DNA of 64,000 nt from positions 3,140,657 to 3,204,656 of the forward strand of contig NZ_CP113064.1 in assembly GCF_026625805.1 (NCBI RefSeq). The letters are read 5' to 3'. The translations under genes were made by a program, and so were the position numbers. Under the pieces are notes generated by a model. It did not search any database and was not told the DNA's origin. It worked only from the letters and a program-made list of their open reading frames with translations. The DNA comes from Brevundimonas sp. SL130 (lineage in GTDB: Bacteria > Pseudomonadota > Alphaproteobacteria > Caulobacterales > Caulobacteraceae). Shown piece by piece: positions 35,036 through 43,698 of the stretch. Every line of letters begins with the position of its first letter. Within the stretch, counting starts at the first letter, position 1.

Positions 35036-36334
35036 TCAGGACAAGGACTTGGCGGGCGCTTCCGCAGCGACCTGACCCCGCAGGATCGCCCGGCCCGCGT
35101 TGATCGCCATCACCGCCGCCGGAATGGTCAGAAGCGCGCCGACCAGGAAGGGCCAGTCGTGCCCCAGGCCCGAGAACAGCGCCCCGGCCGCCATCGGCCC
35201 GAAGATCCGCGCCACCGAGCTGGAGGCCATGTTCAGCCCCAGCATGGCCCCCTGCTGATCCGGAGGCGAGGCGCGGCTGATCATGGCCGAGATATTGGGC
35301 ATGGCCAGGGACATGCCGCAGGCGCCCAGAGCCATGACGATCGGGATGACCCACCCCTGGACCACCGGCAGGGACAGGCCGCCCAGCTCCAGCCGAGTCG
35401 CCGGGAACCATTCGACCGGCGCCAGCACCTGCAGCACCAGCGAGGCGCCGAACAGCAGCATGCCGGTCGCCAGCACGCGCGCCTCGCCAAACCGTCGCGC
35501 CAGCCGACCGGCGAAGAAGCCCTGGTTCAGCGTCGAGACGATGCCGACGATCATGAAACTGAGGCCGACCTCGCGCGCGCCCCAGGCGTAGCGGCTCTCG
35601 GACCACAGGCCGAATACGGCCTCCATGGCCGAGAAGCCGGCCATATAGATCAGGGTCACGATCAACACCCGCGACACCACCGGATTGGTCCGCGCGTCCT
35701 TCAGCCCCGCCAGGAAGGGCGGACGCGCCGCCGAAGGATCGGCCTTGGCCCGGCTTTCGCGCAGGAAGACCATCACCCCGACCGCCGCCAGGGCCGCCAG
35801 AATCGCGGCCAGGAAGATCGGCAACTGATAGCCCAGCCGTCCCAGCTGCGGCTGGGTCAGCAATCCGCCCAGCCCCGGCCCGACGATGAAGCCCAGGCCA
35901 AAGGCGGCGCCGATCAGCCCCATCCGCCCCGCCCTCTGCTCCGGCGGCGTCACATCGGCGACATAGCCCTGCACCGTCGAAATATTGCCCGCTCCCAGGC
36001 CGGTGAACAGGCGCACCGCAATGGCCAGCCAGATGTTGGGCACAAAGGCCAGCATCAGATAGCCGACCGCATTGGCCGCCAGGGTCACGAGCAGCACCGG
36101 CTTGCGCCCGATCCGGTCCGACAGCCGCCCCCAGAAGGGTTCGGCGAAGAACTGGCCCAGCGAATAGGCCGAGAACATCAGGGTGATCTGCCACGCCTCA
36201 GCCTTCAGGCTCTGGGCGAAGAAGGGCAGCAGCGGCACCACCAGGCCGAACCCGACCAGATTGATGAAGACCACCGAGAACAGCACCGCCAGGGCGGGCG
36301 CGCGAATGACGGGAGGCGGGGGCGTTTGGCTCAT
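35036..36334 (-). CDS. MFS drug/metabolite exporter (TetA-like)
   Basis: A transporter of 432 residues with twelve hydrophobic segments. The loop 2-3 signature is AEPFWGRLSDRIGRKPVLL (about 66-84), and motif C of antiporters lies in GLGFIVGPGLGGLL (about 143-156). The overall pattern fits the TCR/Tet-like proton antiporter group. Substrate cannot be read from sequence. It stands alone, with no regulator gene next to it. Confidence 0.88.
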   Translation of the reverse strand: MSQTPPPPVIRAPALAVLFSVVFINLVGFGLVVPLLPFFAQSLKAEAWQITLMFSAYSLGQFFAEPFWGRLSDRIGRKPVLLVTLAANAVGYLMLAFVPNIWLAIAVRLFTGLGAGNISTVQGYVADVTPPEQRAGRMGLIGAAFGLGFIVGPGLGGLLTQPQLGRLGYQLPIFLAAILAALAAVGVMVFLRESRAKADPSAARPPFLAGLKDARTNPVVSRVLIVTLIYMAGFSAMEAVFGLWSESRYAWGAREVGLSFMIVGIVSTLNQGFFAGRLARRFGEARVLATGMLLFGASLVLQVLAPVEWFPATRLELGGLSLPVVQGWVIPIVMALGACGMSLAMPNISAMISRASPPDQQGAMLGLNMASSSVARIFGPMAAGALFSGLGHDWPFLVGALLTIPAAVMAINAGRAILRGQVAAEAPAKSLS

Positions 36335-36398
36335 GCCCCACGCTTAGCGCGACGCTTGGCCCGCGAGAAGCGCCGTCGCGCCGCCTCCCTTCAATCCC

Positions 36399-38384
36399 TC
36401 AGTTTGGCCCGACGGGATTGTTCGCCTCCAGGAACCGCACCGTCTCGCGCAGCATCTGCTGACGGGTGTCGGCGCGCGACAGCCAGTGGTCCTCGCCCTG
36501 AAGCTCGATGAACTCCACCGGCTTGTCCGCCCGGCGCATGGCCTCGGCCATGACCCGGCTCTGCTCGATCGGCACCACCGTATCGTCCTTGCCGTGGATC
36601 AGCAGCAGAGGCCGGTCGACCGTCTCGGCCAGCCGGGCCGGCGACAGGGCGTCCAGCGCTCGGTCGTTCAGCCGCGCCGCCCCCATGAATCGGTTCCAGT
36701 AGCGGACCGTCTGGCTGTCGTTCCGCCCCTCCTGCCGCGCCTCCCAGTTGACCATCCGGCGCAGGTCCGACACCCCGGCGACGGCGACGCCGCAGCGATA
36801 AACCCCCTTGTCCAGGGTCAGGCCCGCCATGGCCGCATAGCCGCCATAGCTGGCGCCGACGATGCAGACGCGCTCGGGATCAATGATCCCCTCGGCCGCC
36901 AGCCAGCGCACCCCATCCGAGAGATCGGTCTGCATCTTGCGGCCCCACTCGCCATAGCCCGCCTCCATAAACGCCAGGCCATAGCCGGTGGAGCCCCGGA
37001 AATTGGCCTGAAGCACCGCATAGCCCCGCGACGCCAGGGCCTGGGCCCACCAGTCGAAGCCGGCCACGTCCTGCGACGCGGGCCCGCCGTGCGCCAGCAC
37101 GATCAAGGGCAGGCCAGATGGCGCCTCAACCCCCGGCGGCAGGGTTAGATAGCCGGGAATATCCAGACCATCCGCCGCCGCATAATGGATCGGACGCATC
37201 TCGCCGACCTGATCGGTCGATATGGCCGGATAGGCGTCGGCCAGGACGTCGGCCGCCCCGCGGCTGAAATCGACCAGCTGATAAAGGCCCGGTTCGCCGA
37301 TGTCGTTGAACACGACGATCAGGTTCTGGGCGTCGTTCCAGGAGGTCAACTTCGGCCGCTTGCCCACAAAGGCCCGCTCGATCGCACCCCACCGCCGCGC
37401 CGCCGCCGGGTCGATGAACTCGTAATGCGTGCCGTCCTCCTCGGTGCGACCACCGCCGATCAGCAGACGGGTGCGCGGATGGTGGACCAGAAAATCGGGA
37501 TGATGTTCGAACGGCAGCTGGGTCCATTCTCCGCTGTCCACATTGACCTCGAACAAGACGTCGGCCGACTCCGAATCCTCGTCCTCGGCGGCCAGATCCG
37601 GCCGGTCGGCGCCGACGATGATGGTACGCGCCGTCCGGCCCATGCCGATCAGGTTGGGCGTATCGACTGGCGCGTCCACCGCCCAGGCTTCGCTGAACCC
37701 ATGCCCCTTGGGCAATCGCAACGACCACCGCCCGCCGCGCTCGACATAGCGGGCCAAGGCGATCACCTTGCCGTCGCTGTCCAGCACATAGTCCTCGATC
37801 TCGCGATCCATGGATTCCACCGACCGCCCTCGGCCGGTGGTCAGGCTGATCCGATACAGGTCGATCTGGCCGGTGGTGATGTTGAAGCCCCGCGCGAACA
37901 GGGTTGGGCCCTCCTCGGTGCTGCGGATCGAAGCAGGGCCGATCAGAACAGCCAGGACGTCCGGCGTCCGGTCCAAGACCTGAACCAGCTTCTTCTTCTC
38001 GAGGTCCAGCACCTGGCCGAAGAATAGCTCCCGGCGGGACATGCCCAGCAAGGGGATGCCTTGCGTCTGCGAGGTCACGACCAGCACGTGCCCCTCTCCG
38101 ATCCAGCGCAAATCACGAACCTTGGCGTCGCCGATGGCCGCCGCGAACAGATGCTCCCCCGTGGTCATCCGCGTCACCGCGATGGCGCGGATTTCGCCCA
38201 CGACCGTGATCCGGGCGATCAGATCGCCGCTGGGCGACACCTCCATATATTCGACCGCCGGCGTGGCGCTGTAGGCCTCCAGGGGCGGGAGTGCAGGAAC
38301 CTCCGCCAAGGCCGCCGCCAGGCACGGCGTCGCACAAGCAACAGCAACCGCCAGGGCCGCCGCCCTCGCCACCGACTTCAACAT
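36399..38384 (-). CDS. Secreted S9 family prolyl-oligopeptidase-like peptidase
   Basis: A peptidase of 661 residues starting at ATG 38384 with GGGGAG nine bases ahead. A signal peptide (ARAAALAVAVACATPCLAAA) is followed by a beta-propeller (about 40-390) and a C-terminal alpha/beta-hydrolase domain. The catalytic Ser is in VGASYGGYAAMAG (near 500), the Asp in LIHGKDDTVVPIEQS and the His in GEDHWLSRA. It is the downstream member of a tandem pair; the catalytic domain is much closer to the neighbour than the propeller is. Likely periplasmic peptide breakdown. Confidence 0.92.
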   Translation of the reverse strand: MLKSVARAAALAVAVACATPCLAAALAEVPALPPLEAYSATPAVEYMEVSPSGDLIARITVVGEIRAIAVTRMTTGEHLFAAAIGDAKVRDLRWIGEGHVLVVTSQTQGIPLLGMSRRELFFGQVLDLEKKKLVQVLDRTPDVLAVLIGPASIRSTEEGPTLFARGFNITTGQIDLYRISLTTGRGRSVESMDREIEDYVLDSDGKVIALARYVERGGRWSLRLPKGHGFSEAWAVDAPVDTPNLIGMGRTARTIIVGADRPDLAAEDEDSESADVLFEVNVDSGEWTQLPFEHHPDFLVHHPRTRLLIGGGRTEEDGTHYEFIDPAAARRWGAIERAFVGKRPKLTSWNDAQNLIVVFNDIGEPGLYQLVDFSRGAADVLADAYPAISTDQVGEMRPIHYAAADGLDIPGYLTLPPGVEAPSGLPLIVLAHGGPASQDVAGFDWWAQALASRGYAVLQANFRGSTGYGLAFMEAGYGEWGRKMQTDLSDGVRWLAAEGIIDPERVCIVGASYGGYAAMAGLTLDKGVYRCGVAVAGVSDLRRMVNWEARQEGRNDSQTVRYWNRFMGAARLNDRALDALSPARLAETVDRPLLLIHGKDDTVVPIEQSRVMAEAMRRADKPVEFIELQGEDHWLSRADTRQQMLRETVRFLEANNPVGPN

Positions 38385-38460
38385 CAAACGAGACTCCCCC
38401 AACGACCCTCAACTCAAACGATATAGGCGGAAGTTGCAACCGCTTTGGCGGCGGCCCGCG

Positions 38461-40203
38461 TCACGGAGGATTATGGGCGTTCAGAAAACGCACGGTCTCG
38501 CTGAGCATCTTCTGCCGCGTATCGGCCCGCGACAACCAGTGGTCTTCGCCCTCCAGACGAATGAACTCGTATCGTCGTCCCGCGCGCGCCAGGGCTTCGG
38601 CCATCTTCACGCTCTGCTCCATCGCCACCACCGTGTCGTCCTGACCGTGCATGAGCAGCACCGGCGCGTCGCCCTGAGCCGCCAAGTGGGCGGGCGACAG
38701 CAGGTCGAGTTGACGGTCTCCCAGGCGCTCGGCGCCCATGAACCGGTTCCAGTAGCGAACGGCGCGGCTTCCCCGGCCAGTCTCCCGCGCTTCCTGCAGC
38801 ACCATCAGACGCAGGTCCGACACGCCGCCGAACGAGACCGCGCACCGGTAAACGTCCTTCTGTAGGGTGACGCCCGCCAGAGCGGCATAGCCCCCATAGC
38901 TGCCCCCGACGATACAGACGCGCTCAGGATCGATCCGCCCCTCCTGCGCCAGGCTTTGCACCCCGTCGGACAGGTCCGTCTGCATCTTGCGGCCCCATTC
39001 GCCGTAACCGGCCTCCATGAAGGCGTCGCCATAGCCGGTGGATCCCCGGAAATTCGCCTGCAACACCGCGTAACCCCGGCTGGCCAGCGCCTGCGCCCAC
39101 CAGTCGAAACCGGCGACGTCCCGTGCGGCCGGGCCGCCGTGCGCCAAGACCACAAGCGGCAAGCCCATCGAATCGGCCTGACCGGGAGGCAGGGTGAGAT
39201 AGCCGTGGATCTCCAACCCGTCCTGGCCCCGGTATTTCACTTCGCGCACGGCCCCGACCTGGTCGGGTCCGATCTCTGGATAGACGTCGCCGATGATGTT
39301 CGCGTCGCCGCGCGCAAAATCCACCAGCTGATACTGGCCTGAACTGTCCTGTCCGCCGGTGAAGACCACGACTTGGCGCATGTCATCGCTCCAAGACACC
39401 AACTCGGGATTCCGTCCCGCGAACGCCCGCTCCACGGCAGTCCAGCGCTGGGTTACGTCCGCATCGAAAAATTCGCTGTCGCTTCGGCTGGGGCCCAGAT
39501 GGACTCCCCCCATCAGAAGGCCGGTCCGCGGGTGGTGGATCAGACGCGTCGGGTGGCTTCGAAAGGGCAAAGCCGTCCATTCACCCGTATCGACATCCAC
39601 TTCGAACAGTTCACCCAGTTCGTCGCCGTCGCCGGCGGCCCCGATCAGGTCGTCGCGTCTTGCATCGACCACGACGGTGCGCGGCCGTCGCCCCATGCCC
39701 CTCAGCGCCGGACCGTCCAAAGGCGCGTCGGTCGCCCAGGCTAAGGTCATGAAAGTCTGTCCCAACGGCAGCAACAGAAGCCACCGTTTGCGTGTCCGGT
39801 CGTATTCCGCCTTGGCCAGAACCTGACCCTCGGCGTCCAGCACATAGTCGTCGATGTCCCAATCCATTTCATCGCTCACCCGCCCCAGGCCGGTGGCCGG
39901 GTCGATGCGGTAAAGATCCAGGCGCCGACTATCGAACAGACGAAAACCACGCACGAAAACGGCAGGGCCGCGTGGAGTCTGGCGCACCTCCGCAGGACCG
40001 AACAACATCGGCATCACGGCGCGATTGCGATTGAACAGGGGCGTGACCTTGCGCGCCGCCGGCTCGAAGATCAGCCCATAGGAGAGCTCGCTCTTCGGGA
40101 CGCCGATCGACGGCAGGGACTGGGTTTCGGACATAACGATCAACAACCGGTCCTCGCCGATCCAATTCACGTCACGGACCTTGGAATCCCCGATGTCGGC
40201 CAA
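38461..40203 (-). CDS. S9 family peptidase with out-of-frame signal peptide
   Basis: A paralogue of the next gene downstream: propeller, then a hydrolase domain with Ser in VGGSYGGYAALAG, Asp in LMHGQDDTVVAMEQS and His in GEDHWLSRA. The frame with homology continues upstream past 40203 to about 40360 (GYAQPAPLGAYGALPAVEF, matching the paralogue's mature start) but has no start codon there. A proper start and signal peptide (MNARGLKGLGAALSLLFLA, ATG 40439) lie in another frame. The frame change falls inside a perfect palindrome at 40327-40385. Either the gene is broken, or translation begins internally (TTG 40203) and the product stays in the cytoplasm, or the read contains an error. Confidence 0.8.
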   Translation of the reverse strand: MADIGDSKVRDVNWIGEDRLLIVMSETQSLPSIGVPKSELSYGLIFEPAARKVTPLFNRNRAVMPMLFGPAEVRQTPRGPAVFVRGFRLFDSRRLDLYRIDPATGLGRVSDEMDWDIDDYVLDAEGQVLAKAEYDRTRKRWLLLLPLGQTFMTLAWATDAPLDGPALRGMGRRPRTVVVDARRDDLIGAAGDGDELGELFEVDVDTGEWTALPFRSHPTRLIHHPRTGLLMGGVHLGPSRSDSEFFDADVTQRWTAVERAFAGRNPELVSWSDDMRQVVVFTGGQDSSGQYQLVDFARGDANIIGDVYPEIGPDQVGAVREVKYRGQDGLEIHGYLTLPPGQADSMGLPLVVLAHGGPAARDVAGFDWWAQALASRGYAVLQANFRGSTGYGDAFMEAGYGEWGRKMQTDLSDGVQSLAQEGRIDPERVCIVGGSYGGYAALAGVTLQKDVYRCAVSFGGVSDLRLMVLQEARETGRGSRAVRYWNRFMGAERLGDRQLDLLSPAHLAAQGDAPVLLMHGQDDTVVAMEQSVKMAEALARAGRRYEFIRLEGEDHWLSRADTRQKMLSETVRFLNAHNPP

Positions 40204-40326
40204 GCCGATTGGATCGCCGGACGCCAGATCGGTTACCAGCAGGCCGCGCTTTTCACCCTCGACCTTGACCGACGCCAGCCGCGCGCCACTGGGCGATACG
40301 CTGACGAACTCGACCGCCGGCAGAGC

Positions 40327-40385
40327 GCCGTACGCACCAAGCGGCGCCGGCTGGGCGTAGCCCGGCGCCGCTTGGTGCGTACGGC
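40327..40385. repeat. Perfect 24-bp palindrome at a frameshift
   Basis: Bases 40327-40350 (GCCGTACGCACCAAGCGGCG then CCGG) are exactly complementary, in reverse, to 40362-40385, with an 11-base loop. It lies in the signal-peptide region of the upstream S9 peptidase. Leaving out about 20 bases of the 5' arm would rejoin the signal-peptide frame (ending SLLFLA) with GYAQPAPLGAY, so one arm looks like an inverted copy of the other. Confidence 0.85.
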
Positions 40386-40508
40386 CAAGAAGAGCAGACT
40401 CAGCGCCGCTCCCAGCCCCTTCAACCCTCTTGCATTCATGGCGTCCCCCGACTGTCAGGAACTCAACCAGAGGCGGGGCGCAACCACAAGTGCACGACGC
40501 ATGACAAA

Positions 40509-40536
40509 ACGCCCCGGTCGTTTCCGACCGGGGCGT
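40509..40536 (-). terminator. infC terminator
   Basis: ACGCCCCGGTCG (40509-40520) pairs perfectly with 40525-40536 around a four-base loop. On the minus strand the stem is followed by a TTTT run, the layout of an intrinsic terminator, 26 bases after the infC stop. Confidence 0.88.
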
Positions 40537-40562
40537 CCAATATCAGCGATGGATCGTGTCGA

Positions 40563-41084
40563 TCAGCGCGGGGCCAGGATCATGATCATCTGGCGGCCTT
40601 CCATCTTGGGCGAGAACTCGACCTTGGCGATTTCGTCGAAATCGGCCTGGACCTTGTTCAGCAGCTTCATGCCCAGTTCCGGGTGCGCCATTTCACGACC
40701 GCGGAAGCGCAGGGTGACCTTCACCTTGTCGCCCTCGTCGAAGAAGCGGTGCATGGCCTTGGCCTTCACCTCATAGTCGTGGGTGTCGATGTTCGGACGG
40801 AGCTTGATTTCCTTCAGTTCGACGACCTTCTGGCGCTTGCGCTGCTCGGCCTTCTTCTTCTGCTCCTGGAAACGGTGCTTGCCGTAATCGAGGATCTTGG
40901 CCACCGGCGGTTCGGAGGTGGAGACGATCTCGACCAGGTCCATCCCGGCTTCCTCGGCGGCTTCCAAAGCGGCGGAGGTGGGCATGACGCCCTGTTTCTC
41001 GCCATTCTGATCGATGAGCAGAACGCGAGGGGCGCGGATATCCTGGTTCATACGCGGCCCGTCTTTCACGGGTGGCGCTTGCAT
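40563..41084 (-). CDS. infC: Translation initiation factor IF-3
   Basis: IF-3, 173 residues, keeps the 30S subunit free and checks the start codon and initiator tRNA. The N-terminal domain contains [20 protein letters not shown] (with the KDGPR stretch just ahead) and the [16 protein letters not shown] linker. The C-terminal domain contains [30 protein letters not shown] and a final [14 protein letters not shown] kept ATG 41084; ATG 41051 is internal to the conserved N-terminus. It is separated from rpmI-rplT. Confidence 0.96.
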   Translation of the reverse strand: MQAPPVKDGPRMNQDIRAPRVLLIDQNGEKQGVMPTSAALEAAEEAGMDLVEIVSTSEPPVAKILDYGKHRFQEQKKKAEQRKRQKVVELKEIKLRPNIDTHDYEVKAKAMHRFFDEGDKVKVTLRFRGREMAHPELGMKLLNKVQADFDEIAKVEFSPKMEGRQMIMILAPR

Positions 41085-41209
41085 GGGACGGCGAATGGGC
41101 GTCGTTTCCTTATGTGGTCAAAGAAGTCGTGGGTCGTGATGAGCGAATGCACGCGGCTGTCGCCACGCTCCTCTCAAGACCGACAATATGCGCCAGGAAG
41201 CCCGGTTTT

Positions 41210-42193
41210 TCAAGGCTTCGCGGGCGTTCCGGCGATATAGGCGTCGTGCAGCGCCAGCACCGCGTCGAAGACATGATCGACACTCAGATCTTCGATGGGG
41301 GCGAACTGGCCCCGCGTCTCGTTAGAGGCCGCCGTTCGCGTCTTTGGACCCCATGGGCCGTACAGCCACCATTCGGTCGGGCCGAACAGGCCCAGGGTCG
41401 GTCGACCCAGGGCGGCGGACACGTGCATCAGGCCGGAATCATTGCCGACGAACAGGTCCGCCCGATCGATGGCGGCGGCCGAGGCCAGGATGTCGCCCTT
41501 GCCGACGAAGTCGATGCCGCGTGCTCCTGCGGCCTCCAGGGCCGGGGTCGCCGGCGGCCGGTCGCCCGGCCCGCCCACGGGCATGAACCGCCAGCCGTCA
41601 AAGCGCGGCTCGGCCTTCAGCTTCTCGACCAGGGCGCCCCAGCGGTCGGCGGGCCAGCTCTTGCCCGGTTGGTGCGCAATGGGGGCCAGGGCGATGATGG
41701 GACCAGGGCCCGCGCCTTCCGCCAACTGCGGATCGATGACGGCGGCGGCCTCGGCCCGCGCCTGGTCGTCCAGGAAGATTTCGGGGTCCAGCGGCGTCCG
41801 CGCCCCCATCAGCCGCGACACCATCTCGACCTTGCGCAGCCCGGTCTCCCAGGACCGATTATAGACGACGCGCCGCTTGGCCGGGACCAGATAGCTCAGG
41901 GCCGAGCCCCGGATGTCGATCACCAGGTCCCACTGCGTCCCGACCGACTGTTTCCACAGATCGAGCCAGTGTCCGGCCATCTTCTTCTTGTCGAGCACGA
42001 TGGTGCGCACCACGCCGGGCGCCGAACGGAAGAAGGGCGCCGGCGGACGCCCGCAGGCGACAGTGATCTGCGCCCCCGGAATCTGACGCGCGATTTCGCG
42101 GATCACCCCCGAGGAGATGACGCAGTCGCCGATGCGATTGGAGGTGACGAACAGGACCTGGGGCGCAGGCATGGGGGGGGCGGACACGCGCAT
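41210..42193 (-). CDS. Family 9 (heptosyltransferase-like) glycosyltransferase
   Basis: A GT-B protein of 327 residues. VLFVTSNRIGDCVISSGV is the acceptor-side loop of ADP-heptose:LPS heptosyltransferases, and FVGNDSGLMHVSAALGRPTL with LFGPTEWWLYGPWG forms the nucleotide-sugar site near residues 250-285. It should act on the inner face of the membrane, adding a sugar to LPS core or a related glycolipid. The start may instead be ATG 42172. It is divergent from the DJ-1-type gene. Confidence 0.88.
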   Translation of the reverse strand: MRVSAPPMPAPQVLFVTSNRIGDCVISSGVIREIARQIPGAQITVACGRPPAPFFRSAPGVVRTIVLDKKKMAGHWLDLWKQSVGTQWDLVIDIRGSALSYLVPAKRRVVYNRSWETGLRKVEMVSRLMGARTPLDPEIFLDDQARAEAAAVIDPQLAEGAGPGPIIALAPIAHQPGKSWPADRWGALVEKLKAEPRFDGWRFMPVGGPGDRPPATPALEAAGARGIDFVGKGDILASAAAIDRADLFVGNDSGLMHVSAALGRPTLGLFGPTEWWLYGPWGPKTRTAASNETRGQFAPIEDLSVDHVFDAVLALHDAYIAGTPAKP

Positions 42194-42267
42194 TCACCTC
42201 ATTGCAATCCGGCGCTTCGCTATCAGGCCCGAGGTTGTTATGCGAGGGCTGCTGGACGGGAGCGATA

Positions 42268-42894
42268 ATGAAGGTCGGAATTTTGGTGTTTGACGAGGTC
42301 GAGGTGCTGGATGCGCTTGGCCCGTTCGAAGTCTTCTCGGTCGCCAACCGCGTCCACCGCCGCGACGCCGGCAAGACCAATCCGATCTTCGAAGTTATCC
42401 TGATTTCGGTCGATCCCAACCGGACGGCGACGGCGCGCGGCGGCCTTCATCTATCGACCGACGTCTCGATCGAAACGGCGCCGGACCTGGACGTGCTCAT
42501 CGTGCCCGGCGGCGTAACCTCAGAGGTTGAAGTGAATAGGCGGCTCATCGCCTGGCTGACCGCTCGGACGGGAACGCCGATGATCGCCTCAGTGTGCACC
42601 GGCGCCTTCCTGCTGGCCGTGGCAGGCTTGCTGCGCGGCAGACGCGCCACGACCCATTGGGAGGATCTGCCCGATCTGGCGCTGCGCTTCCCTGATCTTG
42701 AAGTCGTAGGCGACGTTAGGTGGACAGGCGACGGCCGCGTATGGACCTCGGCCGGAATATCCGCAGGCCTGGACCTGAGTCTGCATCTCGTCGAAATCCT
42801 GGCGGGTCGTGAACTGGCCGTCGCGACTGCGCGCCAGATGGACTATCGATGGACGGCGACCGGAACGTCCGGTGAGGTCGAACCCCATGCCTGA
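42268..42894 (+). CDS. DJ-1/PfpI-family protein
   Basis: A protein of 208 residues with a class I glutamine-amidotransferase-like fold. The start MKVGILVFDEVEVLDALGPF is typical, and the nucleophile-elbow Cys is in IASVCTGAFLLAVAGLL (near 112), followed by ATTHWEDL. This resembles isonitrile hydratases and the N-terminal domain of GlxA-type regulators; no AraC DNA-binding domain is present. ATG 42268 has GGGAG upstream. Its end overlaps the next gene's start by eight bases. The reaction is unknown. Confidence 0.85.
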   Translation: MKVGILVFDEVEVLDALGPFEVFSVANRVHRRDAGKTNPIFEVILISVDPNRTATARGGLHLSTDVSIETAPDLDVLIVPGGVTSEVEVNRRLIAWLTARTGTPMIASVCTGAFLLAVAGLLRGRRATTHWEDLPDLALRFPDLEVVGDVRWTGDGRVWTSAGISAGLDLSLHLVEILAGRELAVATARQMDYRWTATGTSGEVEPHA

Positions 42895-43630
42895 TCGCGC
42901 CCTTCTCCTATCCCGCCCCGATGGCGAGACGCTCGCCTTCAAATGTATCGACGGCGACGGCCCGACCGTGATCTGGGTAGGCGGCTTCCGCTCGGACATG
43001 GAGGGGACCAAGGCCCTGGCCCTGGAGGCGGCGGCGCGCGAACGCGGCTGGAGCTTCCTCCGTTACGACCATTTCGCCCACGGCCGGTCCTCCGGCGACT
43101 GGCGCCAGGCGACCATCGGCCGCTGGCGCGAGGATGCGATCGCCCTGATCGACAGCCTGTCCGGCCCGGTCATCCCCGTCGGCTCGTCCATGGGCGGCTG
43201 GGTCGCCCTGCTGGCGGCCCTGGCGCGACCGGAGCGAATCAAGGGCCTGATCCTGGTCAACCCGGCCCAGGACTTCACCGAACGACTGATGTGGCCCGGC
43301 CTGGCCGATCACGAGCGCCAGGCCATCCTGCGTGAGGGCGAGACCCTGATCGTCGAGGAGGGTCTGGGCGAATACGTCCTGACTCGCCGCATGTTCGAGG
43401 AGGCGCGCGACTGGCTGCTGCTGGACGGCGTCATCGACATCGCCGCCCCTGTCCACATCCTCCAGGGCCGCGCCGACGACGTCGTGCCCTGGCGCCATCA
43501 GGTCGAACTGATCGAGCGATTGACGGGCGGCGACGTGCGTCTGGACCTGATCGACGGCGGCGATCACCGGCTGTCCACGCCCTCAGACCTCGACCGGCTG
43601 GTGGCGGCGGCGGAGGGGATGCGGCGCTAA
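42887..43630 (+). CDS. Alpha/beta hydrolase (ABHD10-like)
   Basis: A soluble hydrolase of 247 residues. The oxyanion stretch is WVGGFRSDMEGTKA, the nucleophile Ser lies in VGSSMGGWVALL (near 100), the Asp in LQGRADDVVPWRHQ and the His in IDGGDHRLSTP. The GGFRSDMEGTKA loop recalls ABHD10-type thioesterases or carboxylesterases. It is translationally coupled to the DJ-1-like gene. Substrate not known. Confidence 0.88.
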   Translation: MPDRALLLSRPDGETLAFKCIDGDGPTVIWVGGFRSDMEGTKALALEAAARERGWSFLRYDHFAHGRSSGDWRQATIGRWREDAIALIDSLSGPVIPVGSSMGGWVALLAALARPERIKGLILVNPAQDFTERLMWPGLADHERQAILREGETLIVEEGLGEYVLTRRMFEEARDWLLLDGVIDIAAPVHILQGRADDVVPWRHQVELIERLTGGDVRLDLIDGGDHRLSTPSDLDRLVAAAEGMRR

Positions 43631-43698
43631 GCCCCGAAGCGGTCGTTCAGCCAGGCGACGATCAGGTCGCCAACACACGAGGATGACAGCATTGGGTG

